A stretch of DNA of 64,000 bases, taken from positions 7,485 to 71,484 of the forward strand of contig CAYYTK010000025.1 of assembly GCA_964474695.1 (NCBI GenBank). The letters run 5' to 3'. The stretch is from DAOUBP01 sp964474695. Its GTDB lineage: Bacteria > Chloroflexota > Anaerolineae > CG2-30-64-16. Each line of letters starts with the position of its first letter. Position 1 is the stretch's first letter. Positions 8,904 through 16,057 of this stretch are shown piece after piece. The translations under genes were made by a program, and so were the position numbers. The notes beneath the pieces are model-generated. The model saw only the letters and a list, made by a program, of their open reading frames with translations, was not told the DNA's origin and made no database searches.

Positions 8904-10007
8904 ATGAAACAGCTATTCAGCCGCCGCTTTGACTGGTATCTCCTCATTCTGGTGTTGTTCTTGTGCGCCTTCGGCGTTCTGATGATCGCGAGCGCGCTGG
9001 CCGGCAACGAGATGTACGCCACCTGGCCCCTGCGCCAGATCGGCTTCCTGGTCGCGGGGGTAATCTTGCTGGGCCTGGCTACCGGGCTGGACTACCGCCT
9101 GTTAGCCAGCATCGCGTATCCGCTCTATCTCGTGCTGTTGGCCTTGCTGGTGGTGATCGCCATAGCCGGGACCGTCGCCGGCGGCGCGCAGCGTTGGTTG
9201 GAGCTCGGCACGTTCTTTCTGCAGCCATCCGAACTGGCAAAAATCGCGCTGATTCTGGCGCTGGCCCGCTATCTCGCGGACCGCGAAGACAAGCAGGACA
9301 GCCTGCTGACGCCGTTGGGCGCGCTGGGGATCCTGGCCCCGGCCGTGGCCCTGATCTATCTGCAACCGAACCTGAGCACCGCCCTGTCGGTGTTGGCAAT
9401 CGGCCTGGTGATGTTGTTGGTGAGCGGCCTGCGCTTACGCCATACGCTGCTGCTGGGCGGCACAGCCGCTATCGCAGGCGTCCTGGCCTGGCGCTACGTG
9501 CTGGAAGACTACATGAAGGATCGCGTCTTCATGCTCATCGATCCCAGTCGCGTCGATCCCGGACAGCTCTACAACATCAACCAGGCGATCATCGGCATCG
9601 GCTCGGGCGGCTGGTTGGGCCGCGGCCTGTTCCGGGGATCGCAGAGCCAGTTGCACTTCCTGCGCGTGCGCCACAGCGATTTCATCTTCACGGTGATCGC
9701 GGAGGAACTGGGCTTCATCGGCGCGGCGCTTCTGATCCTGCTCTTCGCACTGCTGCTGTTTCGGCTGGTGAGCATCGCGGCCCAGGCACGCGACACCTTC
9801 GGCATGCTGATCGTTACCGGCGTTACGGTGATGATCCTGTTCCAGATGGTCGTTAACATCGGCATGAACTTGAACATCCTGCCCGCAACCGGCATCCCCT
9901 TACCGTTCATCAGCTACGGCGGCAGCTCGCTGTGGACCATGCTCATCGGGATCGGTTTGGCCGAGAGCGTCCACATGCGACACAAAAAGATCGGCTTTGA
10001 CGCGTGA
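8904..10007 (+). CDS. rodA: Peptidoglycan glycosyltransferase RodA
   Basis: 367 residues with about ten transmembrane segments. SEDS-family hallmarks are present: GGAQRWLELGTFFLQPSE, ALIYLQPNLSTAL, YNINQAIIGIGSGGWLGRGL, HSDFIFTVIAEELGF and the terminal GIPLPFISYGGSS. The enzyme polymerises lipid II into glycan strands with PBP2. It lies 6 bases after mrdA. It could formally be the paralogous FtsW, but its place beside mreBCD and mrdA favours RodA. Confidence 0.94.
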   Translation: MKQLFSRRFDWYLLILVLFLCAFGVLMIASALAGNEMYATWPLRQIGFLVAGVILLGLATGLDYRLLASIAYPLYLVLLALLVVIAIAGTVAGGAQRWLELGTFFLQPSELAKIALILALARYLADREDKQDSLLTPLGALGILAPAVALIYLQPNLSTALSVLAIGLVMLLVSGLRLRHTLLLGGTAAIAGVLAWRYVLEDYMKDRVFMLIDPSRVDPGQLYNINQAIIGIGSGGWLGRGLFRGSQSQLHFLRVRHSDFIFTVIAEELGFIGAALLILLFALLLFRLVSIAAQARDTFGMLIVTGVTVMILFQMVVNIGMNLNILPATGIPLPFISYGGSSLWTMLIGIGLAESVHMRHKKIGFDA

Positions 10008-10021
10008 TTCCGGAGACCGAA

Positions 10022-10741
10022 ATGCCATCGACCCACCACCTTCGCTGGATCACCTGTGCAGTAGCGGCGCTGCTGCTGGTGGGCTGCCCTGCACCCGCGC
10101 AGCCTACGGCGCTGCCAATGTCGCCGCTGCCAGCCACGTCAGCGCTGCCGCCGACGGCCGCGTCACCCACGCCGCTGCCGCCCACCCCGACGCCCGCCGG
10201 CTGGATCGAGCAGCAGACGGATGCCCTCGCGATCTGGCTGCCCGGGGACTGGAAGGTGATCGATTTCGCGGCAGGAGATGCGCAAGCCGTCTATGACGAA
10301 TTGCAGGCGCGCGATCCCGACCTGGCCGCCATCATCGGCAGCGCGGATGCGCTGCAGGATGCAGCCTTCTGGGCTTTTCGCAACGTGGATGCCGCCAGCT
10401 TCGCGGACAACCTGAACGTCCGCCGCACGCCGCTGGACGGCCAGCGCATCGAGAACATGCAGGCGGTCATCGACCCGATCGTTGCCCAATACCAGCAGCT
10501 CGGCTTCCAGGTCGCCGACGCTGCCGCCGATCTGAAGATCGGCGGCCTGCCGGCCGGCCGCATCGCTTTCAGCTTCGAGGTGGGTGCGCAGGGTGACCAG
10601 GACGCCAGCATCCACGGCCGCCAATATCTCGTTGCAACCGATGCCGATCTCTGGATCCTGAGCTATTCCGCCAACGCCGCGTCGATCACCGAACTGGCGC
10701 CGGTATTCGAGCAGAGCGCGCTGTCATTCAGAGTGAAATGA
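10022..10741 (+). CDS. Putative lipoprotein of unknown function
   Basis: 239 residues starting at an ATG with GGAG just upstream. The signal peptide ends in a lipobox, ALLLVGC, and the cysteine is followed by a Pro/Ala/Thr-rich spacer (PTPLPPTPTPAGW) that would hold the domain off the membrane. The globular part (about 60-239) contains WLPGDWKVIDF near its start and an ending SALSFRVK; this looks like the PsbP/DcrB-like fold often used in small bacterial lipoproteins, but that is a guess from pattern only. It follows rodA by 14 bases and may be cotranscribed. Confidence 0.65.
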   Translation: MPSTHHLRWITCAVAALLLVGCPAPAQPTALPMSPLPATSALPPTAASPTPLPPTPTPAGWIEQQTDALAIWLPGDWKVIDFAAGDAQAVYDELQARDPDLAAIIGSADALQDAAFWAFRNVDAASFADNLNVRRTPLDGQRIENMQAVIDPIVAQYQQLGFQVADAAADLKIGGLPAGRIAFSFEVGAQGDQDASIHGRQYLVATDADLWILSYSANAASITELAPVFEQSALSFRVK

Positions 10742-10751
10742 GGAAACAACT

Positions 10752-12260
10752 ATGACCGGCAACCGTCCCGTTCGCGTGCGCATGGCGCCCAGCCCGACCG
10801 GCTATTTTCACCTCGGCAGCGCGCGCACCGCGCTCTTCAACTGGTTGTACGCCCGGCACACGGGCGGCAAGTTCATCCTGCGCATCGAGGACACGGACCG
10901 CACCCGCTACGTGCCCGATTCGCTGCGTGACATCATTGACAGTCTGGAGTGGCTGGGGTTGGACTTCGATGAAGGACCGGGCAAGGGGGGCGACTACGGC
11001 CCTTACTTCCAGTCCGAGCGGCTGCCCATTTACCATCGCTGGGCCGAACACCTGATCCGAAACAACCTGGCCTACCGCTGCTACTGCTCCGAAGAGCGGC
11101 TGGACGCCCTGCGCAAGGAACAGATGGCGCGCAAAGAGGATGCCATCGGCTACGACCGCCACTGCCGGCATCTGACCGCCGCGCAGCGCGGCGAATTGGA
11201 AGCCGCGGGCGCATCTTCGGTGGTGCGCTTCGCCATGCCCACCGAGGGCCAAACCAGCTTCGTGGACGTCCTGCGCAAGATCAAGCCGTTCGAAAACGAC
11301 AAGGTGCGCGATCCGATCCTGGTGAAGTCGGACGGCTTCCCCACCTATCACTTCGCCAACGTGATCGATGACCACCTGATGGAGATCACCCACATCCTGC
11401 GCGGGGACGAGTGGCTCAGCAGCGTGCCGCTGCACGTCAACCTCTATCGCGCCCTGGGCTGGGAGATGCCGATCTTCGCGCACCTGCCGCTGATCCTGGA
11501 TCCCAGCGGGGTGGGGAAGCTGAGCAAGCGCAAGAAACGCGCGGAAGGGGATGAAGAGCTGCTGACCTTCATCCGCGAGTACCGCGAGGCCGGCTACCTG
11601 CCGGAGGCGATGTTCAACTTCCTGGCCGGCATGGGCTGGGCGTACAGCGCGGACGCTGACCTGTTCACGCGCCAGCAGGCCATCGCCCAATTCGACATCG
11701 CCGACATCAACCCTGCGGCGGGCGCGCTGCCGATGAGCAAGCTTGACTGGATGAACGGCCACTATATCCGCCAACTGCCCCCCGCCGACCTGGTCGATCG
11801 GATCGCGCCGTTCTGGAGTGAGGAGTCGGGCATCCCTCAAGCCGAGCTGCGCGCCGATCCGGCGCTGCCGATCGTCGTGCCGCTGATCCGGGAGCGCATC
11901 AAGACGCTGGCCGATGGCTGGGAACTGGTGGATTTCGCTTTCACGGACGAGATCACCTACGAGCCGGCGATGCTGATCGCGAAGGGCCTGACCGCGGCGC
12001 AGTCGCTGGCTCTGCTGGAAACGCTGCAGCGCGTCCTGGCCGAGCTGCCCTTCGAGGAAGCCGCGCTGGAAGCCGCGCTGCGCGAACTGGCGACCGAGTT
12101 GGGAGTCAAGGTGGGCCAGCTCTTCGGCATCCTGCGTGTGGCGACTACCGGCAAGAACGTGGCGCCACCGCTCTTCGGCGGCCTGATGGCGTTGGGACGA
12201 GAGCGCGTGCTGGCGCGCTGCGCGGCCGCAGCCGAGAAGCTGCGCATGCTGAACGCATAA
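10752..12260 (+). CDS. gltX: Glutamyl-tRNA synthetase
   Basis: 502 residues, full length. Class I synthetase motifs are clear: the HIGH-type HLGS in PSPTGYFHLGSART (residues 14-27) and KLSKR at about 256-260. FILRIEDTDRTR is typical of the GluRS/GlnRS group. The C-terminal helical anticodon domain has LTAAQSLALLETLQRVL and GKNVAPPLFGGLMALGRERVLAR. It charges tRNA-Glu with glutamate. Non-discriminating GluRS also charges tRNA-Gln in many Chloroflexota, which would matter for the tRNA-Gln gene nearby; specificity cannot be decided from the sequence alone. Confidence 0.95.
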   Translation: MTGNRPVRVRMAPSPTGYFHLGSARTALFNWLYARHTGGKFILRIEDTDRTRYVPDSLRDIIDSLEWLGLDFDEGPGKGGDYGPYFQSERLPIYHRWAEHLIRNNLAYRCYCSEERLDALRKEQMARKEDAIGYDRHCRHLTAAQRGELEAAGASSVVRFAMPTEGQTSFVDVLRKIKPFENDKVRDPILVKSDGFPTYHFANVIDDHLMEITHILRGDEWLSSVPLHVNLYRALGWEMPIFAHLPLILDPSGVGKLSKRKKRAEGDEELLTFIREYREAGYLPEAMFNFLAGMGWAYSADADLFTRQQAIAQFDIADINPAAGALPMSKLDWMNGHYIRQLPPADLVDRIAPFWSEESGIPQAELRADPALPIVVPLIRERIKTLADGWELVDFAFTDEITYEPAMLIAKGLTAAQSLALLETLQRVLAELPFEEAALEAALRELATELGVKVGQLFGILRVATTGKNVAPPLFGGLMALGRERVLARCAAAAEKLRMLNA

Positions 12261-12275
12261 ACGGACGGGAGCACC

Positions 12276-12824
12276 ATGCCTCAAGTTACCGAACTGCTGA
12301 CCATCGACCGGGGGGGCGTCCACACGTTGCTGGCCCGCTCCCCCGTCACCTGCACAGCATTCAAGGAATTCCTGAGGGCCACCGGCCAAAAGCTGCCGCC
12401 GATGCTGGCGGCATCCGGTTCGGCCGCGGCGCCCGTCACACGCGTCTCGCGGCACGACGCGCTGGCCTATTGCCAGTGGGCCGGCAGCCGCGAAGGCCAC
12501 ACCTACCGCCTGCCCTCCATGGCCGAGTTGGAAGAGTTGTACGGCGAAGACGAATCCGACGGCGTCAGCATGGAGATCTGGGCCCATACCCCGGGCCACA
12601 CGCCGGAGATGCGCGGTGGGCTCAGGGAGGTCTTCCTCTGCGAGTGGACCTCCGAGATCGAAGAGGTGCCTCAGCCCAACGCAAAGCCGCCGCGCGTCCT
12701 GGGCAGTATCTTCTACCCGCCCTGGCTGCGCCACGGAGCCAACGCCTCCCACGCGCAGGCGTATCTATCCGCCACGGAGGGCTATTCGTTCGTCACCTTC
12801 CGCCTGGCCTGCAACCAACCGTAG
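12276..12824 (+). CDS. Degenerate FGE/SUMF1-like domain protein
   Basis: 182 residues from an ATG preceded by GGGAG. The core RVSRHDALAYCQWAGS followed by YRLPSMAELEELYG matches the formylglycine-generating-enzyme family pattern (VSWxDAxAYCxWAG, RLPTEAEWE), and the end has GYSFVTFRLAC, like the family's GFRLV ending. It is shorter than a catalytic FGE (about 260-300 residues), so I infer a non-catalytic recognition domain, as is common in bacterial SUMF1-like proteins. Its stop codon TAG lies inside the terminal repeat of the element at 12821-12923. Confidence 0.6.
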   Translation: MPQVTELLTIDRGGVHTLLARSPVTCTAFKEFLRATGQKLPPMLAASGSAAAPVTRVSRHDALAYCQWAGSREGHTYRLPSMAELEELYGEDESDGVSMEIWAHTPGHTPEMRGGLREVFLCEWTSEIEEVPQPNAKPPRVLGSIFYPPWLRHGANASHAQAYLSATEGYSFVTFRLACNQP

Positions 12825-12923
12825 GGGCGAGGCATTCCGAGGCGAGACTGGAGCCATCCACGACCTCGCACAGCAGAAACAACGTGGATTGGAAATTGCG
12901 TGGATGGAATGCCTCGCCCCAAC
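12821..12923. repeat. Inverted-repeat element, copy 1 (GTAGGGGCGAGGC family)
   Basis: The left end GTAGGGGCGAGGCATTCC (12821-12838) is answered by its inverted copy at 12906-12923 with one mismatch. Internal complementary segments CCATCCACG and CGTGGATGG extend the hairpin. The TAG that ends the preceding gene is bases 2-4 of the element. A 102-bp relative lies at 13568-13669 and two short palindromic relatives at 18903-18975. It looks like a MITE or REP-type non-autonomous element. Confidence 0.82.
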
Positions 12924-12944
12924 ATTATGTGAAAGATCTGAATC

Positions 12945-13571
12945 ATGACAACAGCCTACTCGCAGCGTGACACCGAATGGTCTACCGAGCCGCTGGGACA
13001 CCAGGAAACGCCCACCATGGGCCAGGCCGGCTGCCTGGTCACCGCCGTTGCCTCAGTGGTCACCGACCTGACGGACCAGCCGATGGCGCCCGGTTACCTC
13101 AACGACTGGCTCCGCAAGAACAAGGGGTTCTCGAACGGCAACTTGTTCGTCTTCGCCAGCATCACCTCCCTGGGGCTGCAATTGGTCAAGATGATCCCGT
13201 CGTCGTCACAACCGGCCCCCATCACTGAGCTTGCCGAGCTGCTGGCCGGCGGCGCGGCCCTGGTCGTGCTGGTGGACTCGACCCCGGGCGGCACCTTCGA
13301 CAATCACTGGGTGCGCCTGTTGGCGGTGGATGAGAAGGATGGCCAGATCATGGACCCCTGGCAACTGCCCGGCAGGGAATTCGTGCCCCTCTCCGCCTAC
13401 TTCGCGTCCGGCTGGACCCCGGCGCGCGCGATCTTCAACGCCGCGGTCTACCGCCCGAAGGAGCCGGCCACGCGCGGCCTGCGCGGGCTCGAATCGGGCG
13501 TGGGCGAAGAGAACGAGTGGGAGAACAGCCCGGCCTACCAGACATCGCTCTGCATCCGGCCGGAGGAGTAG
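12945..13571 (+). CDS. C39-like papain-fold peptidase domain protein
   Basis: 208 residues. The N-terminal YSQRDTEW followed by TMGQAGCLVTAVAS matches the peptidase C39-like family, with C30 as the candidate nucleophile and its helix. NHWVRLLAVDE supplies H121, and D137 lies in QIMDPWQ. The catalytic triad geometry is therefore plausible. There is no signal peptide or ABC transporter, so this is not a bacteriocin exporter; such stand-alone domains are usually called hypothetical peptidases. The C-terminal about 45 residues are charged and low complexity. The stop codon TAG lies in the repeat copy at 13568-13669, as with the gene upstream. Confidence 0.68.
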   Translation: MTTAYSQRDTEWSTEPLGHQETPTMGQAGCLVTAVASVVTDLTDQPMAPGYLNDWLRKNKGFSNGNLFVFASITSLGLQLVKMIPSSSQPAPITELAELLAGGAALVVLVDSTPGGTFDNHWVRLLAVDEKDGQIMDPWQLPGREFVPLSAYFASGWTPARAIFNAAVYRPKEPATRGLRGLESGVGEENEWENSPAYQTSLCIRPEE

Positions 13572-13669
13572 GGGCGAGGCACTCCCCGGCGATTTGCTGC
13601 AAACGTAGTGTGTTCTGCCGGGCGCGATGACGTGGGGCGCAGACTCGAGATGGAGTGCCTCGCCCCTAC
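13568..13669. repeat. Inverted-repeat element, copy 2 (GTAGGGGCGAGGC family)
   Basis: Perfect 18-bp terminal inverted repeats: GTAGGGGCGAGGCACTCC (13568-13585) and its complement at 13652-13669. The 66-bp core is only weakly similar to copy 1 (best in inverted orientation), while the ends are nearly identical. Bases 2-4 (TAG) form the stop of the C39-like gene. Confidence 0.85.
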
Positions 13670-13683
13670 AATGGCCCCCAAAT

Positions 13684-13713
13684 TTGCCTAAATCGCCCCC
13701 CTGGTGCTATACT
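13684..13713 (+). promoter_or_regulatory. Promoter of tRNA-Gln
   Basis: TTGCCT (13684-13689), an 18-bp spacer and TATACT (13708-13713), ending 12 bases before the first tRNA base. The spacing suits transcription starting a few bases upstream of the mature 5' end. Confidence 0.65.
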
Positions 13714-13725
13714 AGCGTTCGTCAT

Positions 13726-13796
13726 TCGGGAATAGTTCAACGGTAGAACGTCTGACTCTGGATCAGAAGATTGGGGTTCGAATCCCTGTTCCCGAG
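13726..13796 (+). tRNA. tRNA-Gln, anticodon CTG
   Basis: A full cloverleaf can be drawn. The acceptor arm pairs TCGGGAA with TTCCCGA, and the D arm is GTTC/GAAC. The anticodon arm is TCTGA-CTCTGGA-TCAGA with anticodon CTG (reads CAG), and the T loop is TTCGAAT. The T stem has two weak G-T pairs. The 3' CCA is not encoded (GTAAG follows). A strong terminator starts right after the gene, so it is a single-gene unit. Confidence 0.93.
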
Positions 13797-13797
13797 T

Positions 13798-13842
13798 AAG
13801 AGCCGGCACTCTATCACAAGATCAGAGCGCCGGCTCTTGTTA
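13798..13842 (+). terminator. Rho-independent terminator after tRNA-Gln
   Basis: A 15-base arm AAGAGCCGGCACTCT (13798-13812) pairs with AGAGCGCCGGCTCTT (13824-13838) with one mismatch and an 11-base loop, followed by GTTATAT. Confidence 0.82.
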
Positions 13843-14100
13843 TATCTGATCCTCTGGTTTTTCCCTCACCCAGCACACTGACCCTATTCTCAACCTCATT
13901 GCACTATTTCCGATAGAGTCTGCCTGGCTATCACTTTCCGTAACTCCGCTTGGTTGTGCTGAATTGTATACAATATCACGTCATTCATATGATAGATATA
14001 ATACAAATTATTCACAAACAAGGACAATCATTCCGACACCGTAACTCTCGGCCTGGCGGATGAACAATGAGATGGGCGCGGGTACGACAAGGAGGTTCAC
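13843..14100. other. AT-rich gap downstream of tRNA-Gln
   Basis: About 260 bases without a gene, visibly richer in A and T than the surroundings, especially 13955-14035. It holds the palindrome and -10 described separately. I looked for a repeat of the tRNA 3' end as a sign of an integrated element and saw none nearby. Confidence 0.5.
13963..14002 (+). promoter_or_regulatory. Candidate operator palindrome and -10 upstream of the AhpD-like gene
   Basis: A perfect 12-bp palindrome ATTGTATACAAT (13963-13974), of the shape bound by GntR/FadR-type repressors, lies 22 bases upstream of a perfect TATAAT (13997-14002). No good -35 box is visible at the expected place. The gene start is at 14101, with AAGGAGG about 8 bases before it. 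Confidence 0.4.
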
Positions 14101-14694
14101 ATGGCCAGCATTCAAACGATTCCACCCGAAGAAGCAGCCGGCAAGCTCCAGGAACTCTACGACGACGATCTCAAGAGCCTGGGCTATGTCGCCAACTATA
14201 CCCAGGCAATGAGTTTGCGGCCCGAAGTCATCGCGGCCTGGCGCAACCTGATCGGAGCCATCCGCTCAAAGATGCGACTGCGCCGCTACGAATTGGTGAC
14301 CTTCGCCGCGGCATCGGCATTGCGCTGCACCTACTGCCTGCTCGCTCACGGTGCGGTGCTGCGCAAGAACTTCTTCACGGCTGAGCAGGTGCTGGCGATC
14401 CTGCGCGATTACCGCCAGGCAGGTTTGGAACCGGTGGAAGTCGCCATGATGGCGTTCGCGGAGAAGATTACGCTGGCGGCGCATACGGTCACGCCGCAAG
14501 ACATCGAGGGTCTGCGCGGGTATGGGCTGACGGACGCCGAGATTCTCGACATCGTGCTGACCACCACGGCGCGCAGCTTCTTCAGCAAGGCATTGGATGC
14601 GGTTGGCGCTGAACCGGATCGGGTCTACCTGGACCTCGAGCCGGAGCTGCGCACGGCGCTGGCCAAGGGCCGCGCGTTTGAGGCGAGTAGCTGA
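14101..14694 (+). CDS. AhpD-like / carboxymuconolactone decarboxylase family protein
   Basis: 197 residues from an ATG preceded by AAGGAGG. The redox signature CxxCxxxH is present as C76, C79 and H83 (RCTYCLLAHG), in the helical CMD/AhpD fold of the uncharacterised peroxidase-related (Pfam CMD) group. LRRYELVTFAAASAL before it and GLTDAEILDIVLTTTARSFFSKALDAVGAE after it fit the family well. A disulfide-based alkylhydroperoxidase role is likely but not proven. It is transcribed alone and converges on the tube-protein operon. Confidence 0.82.
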   Translation: MASIQTIPPEEAAGKLQELYDDDLKSLGYVANYTQAMSLRPEVIAAWRNLIGAIRSKMRLRRYELVTFAAASALRCTYCLLAHGAVLRKNFFTAEQVLAILRDYRQAGLEPVEVAMMAFAEKITLAAHTVTPQDIEGLRGYGLTDAEILDIVLTTTARSFFSKALDAVGAEPDRVYLDLEPELRTALAKGRAFEASS

Positions 14695-14718
14695 TTCAGG
14701 TCGTGTCAAACCTCGATC

Positions 14719-14736
14719 AACCTGCCGAGGCAGGTT
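14719..14736. terminator. Hairpin between convergent genes
   Basis: AACCTGCC (14719-14726), two bases, then GGCAGGTT (14729-14736). It lies in the 84-bp gap between the ends of two convergent genes and could end transcription from either side. There is no clean T run, so intrinsic termination is uncertain. Confidence 0.4.
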
Positions 14737-14778
14737 TGGCGTGTTTCAGCCTGCCGGTTTCAACCGCAGGCGCTGTTC

Positions 14779-15216
14779 TCATGCCTTTTTCAGACCTTCG
14801 TGGACAATTTCCAGTGTCTCGATGGCAACCTCGTTGCCGGTCGCGTTGAAGCTGGGGCCCGTCCACTTCGCCGGCCAGCCGGCGGTGAAATTCCAGCGCA
14901 TCTTCTCCTCGCCTGCATCGTTCAGCAGGATGATAGAGCCGTTCTTGCGCGTGACCTTGCCATCCAGCGCCTCCTGGCGCCATTCCCAGAGCTCCTTGTC
15001 GTCGCTGAGACCCCATTTCAGGACGATGTTGGAGTGTTTGACGAGCCCCGGCAGCTTACGTACATTCAGCGGATCAGGACCTTCCCGATAATCCACAGGG
15101 TCCTGGCTGAAATCCAGGCCAGAACACTCGCGGAAGCCTGCGCGTTCCACGCCGTCGATCTCGACCCGGAAGCGATAACTTCGATAGGGATTGCTCTTGT
15201 CGTATCGGTCTGTCAT
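14779..15216 (-). CDS. Orphan contractile-injection inner tube protein (gp19/Pvc1-like)
   Basis: 145 residues starting at ATG with GGAGG 6 bases upstream. The sequence NPYRSYRFRVEIDGVERAGFRECSGLDF, then the central NIVLKWGLSDDKELWEWRQEAL and the ending NEVAIETLEIVHEGLKKA, matches the T4 gp19-like tail tube family of extracellular contractile injection systems and phages. These normally stack as hexameric rings inside a sheath. No sheath, baseplate, spike, LysM or AAA gene of such a system is in this window. It lies 12 bases after vapC on the same strand, so it may be cotranscribed with the toxin-antitoxin pair. Confidence 0.82.
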   Translation of the reverse strand: MTDRYDKSNPYRSYRFRVEIDGVERAGFRECSGLDFSQDPVDYREGPDPLNVRKLPGLVKHSNIVLKWGLSDDKELWEWRQEALDGKVTRKNGSIILLNDAGEEKMRWNFTAGWPAKWTGPSFNATGNEVAIETLEIVHEGLKKA

Positions 15217-15228
15217 GGTAGTCCTCCA

Positions 15229-15636
15229 TCACGGTTCCAACCGTCTGATGCCGTTCAATCCGTCAAAATGCTCATCATAGCTGTAGACCTCCGTCACTTT
15301 CCGCGCTTCCATGTGCGCCACCGCCAGCGCGTCAACAAAATCCATTGGCGTTCCGGCGTAAAGGTCAAGGCCGCGCAAAAAGACGGAGCGATTCGGCAAT
15401 TTTAAACCCCTCAAGGAGACAATCGGCAAGAGAAGCGTGCGCACCCGCTCGCGGTTCAGGTTGTAGAGCTTGGGGGAGGACAGGACAAACACCAGCTCGC
15501 AGATGACCGACTCGCTGGTTAGGAGCTCGATTTCACCCCGCTCGGCGCGTTCCAGAAGCGTCTTGACGCGCTCGGCTTTGACCGGATCGTCGCGGGTAAG
15601 AAAGCGCAAAAAAACGTTGGCGTCGATGAACTGCAT
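15229..15636 (-). CDS. vapC: VapC-type PIN-domain RNase toxin
   Basis: 135 residues. The PIN-domain acidic residues are in place: D5 (MQFIDANVFLRFL), E47 (ESVICELVF), D99 and D102 (TPMDFVDALAVA), and D121/D125 (YSYDEHFD). VapC toxins cleave RNA and are held inactive by the partner encoded upstream. The start lies 3 bases after the antitoxin stop, the usual coupled order. The tube-protein gene follows after 12 bases. Confidence 0.9.
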   Translation of the reverse strand: MQFIDANVFLRFLTRDDPVKAERVKTLLERAERGEIELLTSESVICELVFVLSSPKLYNLNRERVRTLLLPIVSLRGLKLPNRSVFLRGLDLYAGTPMDFVDALAVAHMEARKVTEVYSYDEHFDGLNGIRRLEP

Positions 15637-15639
15637 GGC

Positions 15640-15906
15640 TTACTCTCCGCCGTTGACTGCCCGCAATGCCTGTTCTTCTTGGGCGATTTCAGCCATCCGC
15701 TCAAAGTTCTCCGGCCGGGCGAGCGGCTCGACCGCGCCATAGGCGGCCTGCAGGGTGGCTTCGGCCGGCTCCACCGTCACGGCGTTGCCTTTGACTCTGA
15801 ACGCAACTTTAGCGTTCTTCTTTAAACCCAAGAGCTTCCTCACCGCCACCGGAATCGTCACCTGGCCCTTGCTGGTCACCGGCATGATATACTGCTGCCC
15901 ACTCAT
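15640..15906 (-). CDS. vapB: AbrB/MazE-type antitoxin (VapB)
   Basis: 88 residues from the ATG at 15906, chosen because GGAGGT lies 6 bases upstream; an ATG at 15924 would include this site. The N-terminal swapped-hairpin motif MPVTSKGQVTIPVAVRKLLGLKKNAKVAFRV is a textbook AbrB/SpoVT DNA-binding domain. The C-terminal acidic helix (ENFERMAEIAQEEQALRA) would wrap the toxin. It probably represses its own promoter at 15949-15977. Confidence 0.9.
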   Translation of the reverse strand: MSGQQYIMPVTSKGQVTIPVAVRKLLGLKKNAKVAFRVKGNAVTVEPAEATLQAAYGAVEPLARPENFERMAEIAQEEQALRAVNGGE

Positions 15907-15948
15907 CGCTGAACCTCCATCCATTACTCCTACTTAGATATCGATGTA

Positions 15949-15977
15949 ATACTATCACGATGCATTCTTACTGTCAA
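15949..15977 (-). promoter_or_regulatory. Promoter of the vapBC-tube operon
   Basis: On the minus strand a perfect TTGACA (15977-15972), a 17-bp spacer and TAGTAT (15954-15949). The region is AT-rich with short ATCGAT and GATATC palindromes just downstream, possible binding sites for the AbrB-type antitoxin. Confidence 0.75.
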
Positions 15978-16057
15978 GCAATGAAAAACTTATGCGCCCC
16001 CGCGCGTTCTAGCCTCCCGCTCCGATCCGGTGTAAAATACGTCCTCAGGAGGGTTTC

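Noticed and set aside
10728..12752. A 674-residue open frame on the minus strand opposite gltX
   Set aside because: It is a shadow of the gltX coding strand in GC-rich DNA: no domain, no ribosome binding site, and composition dominated by His, Gln, Arg and Gly.
14101..14694. A true alkylhydroperoxidase AhpD
   Set aside because: CxxCxxxH is present but the length and flanking sequence fit the broader CMD family; no ahpC is adjacent, so the exact name was not used.
13726..16057. Genomic island integrated at tRNA-Gln
   Set aside because: The accessory content and AT-rich gaps are suggestive, but there is no integrase and I found no repeat of the tRNA 3' end downstream.
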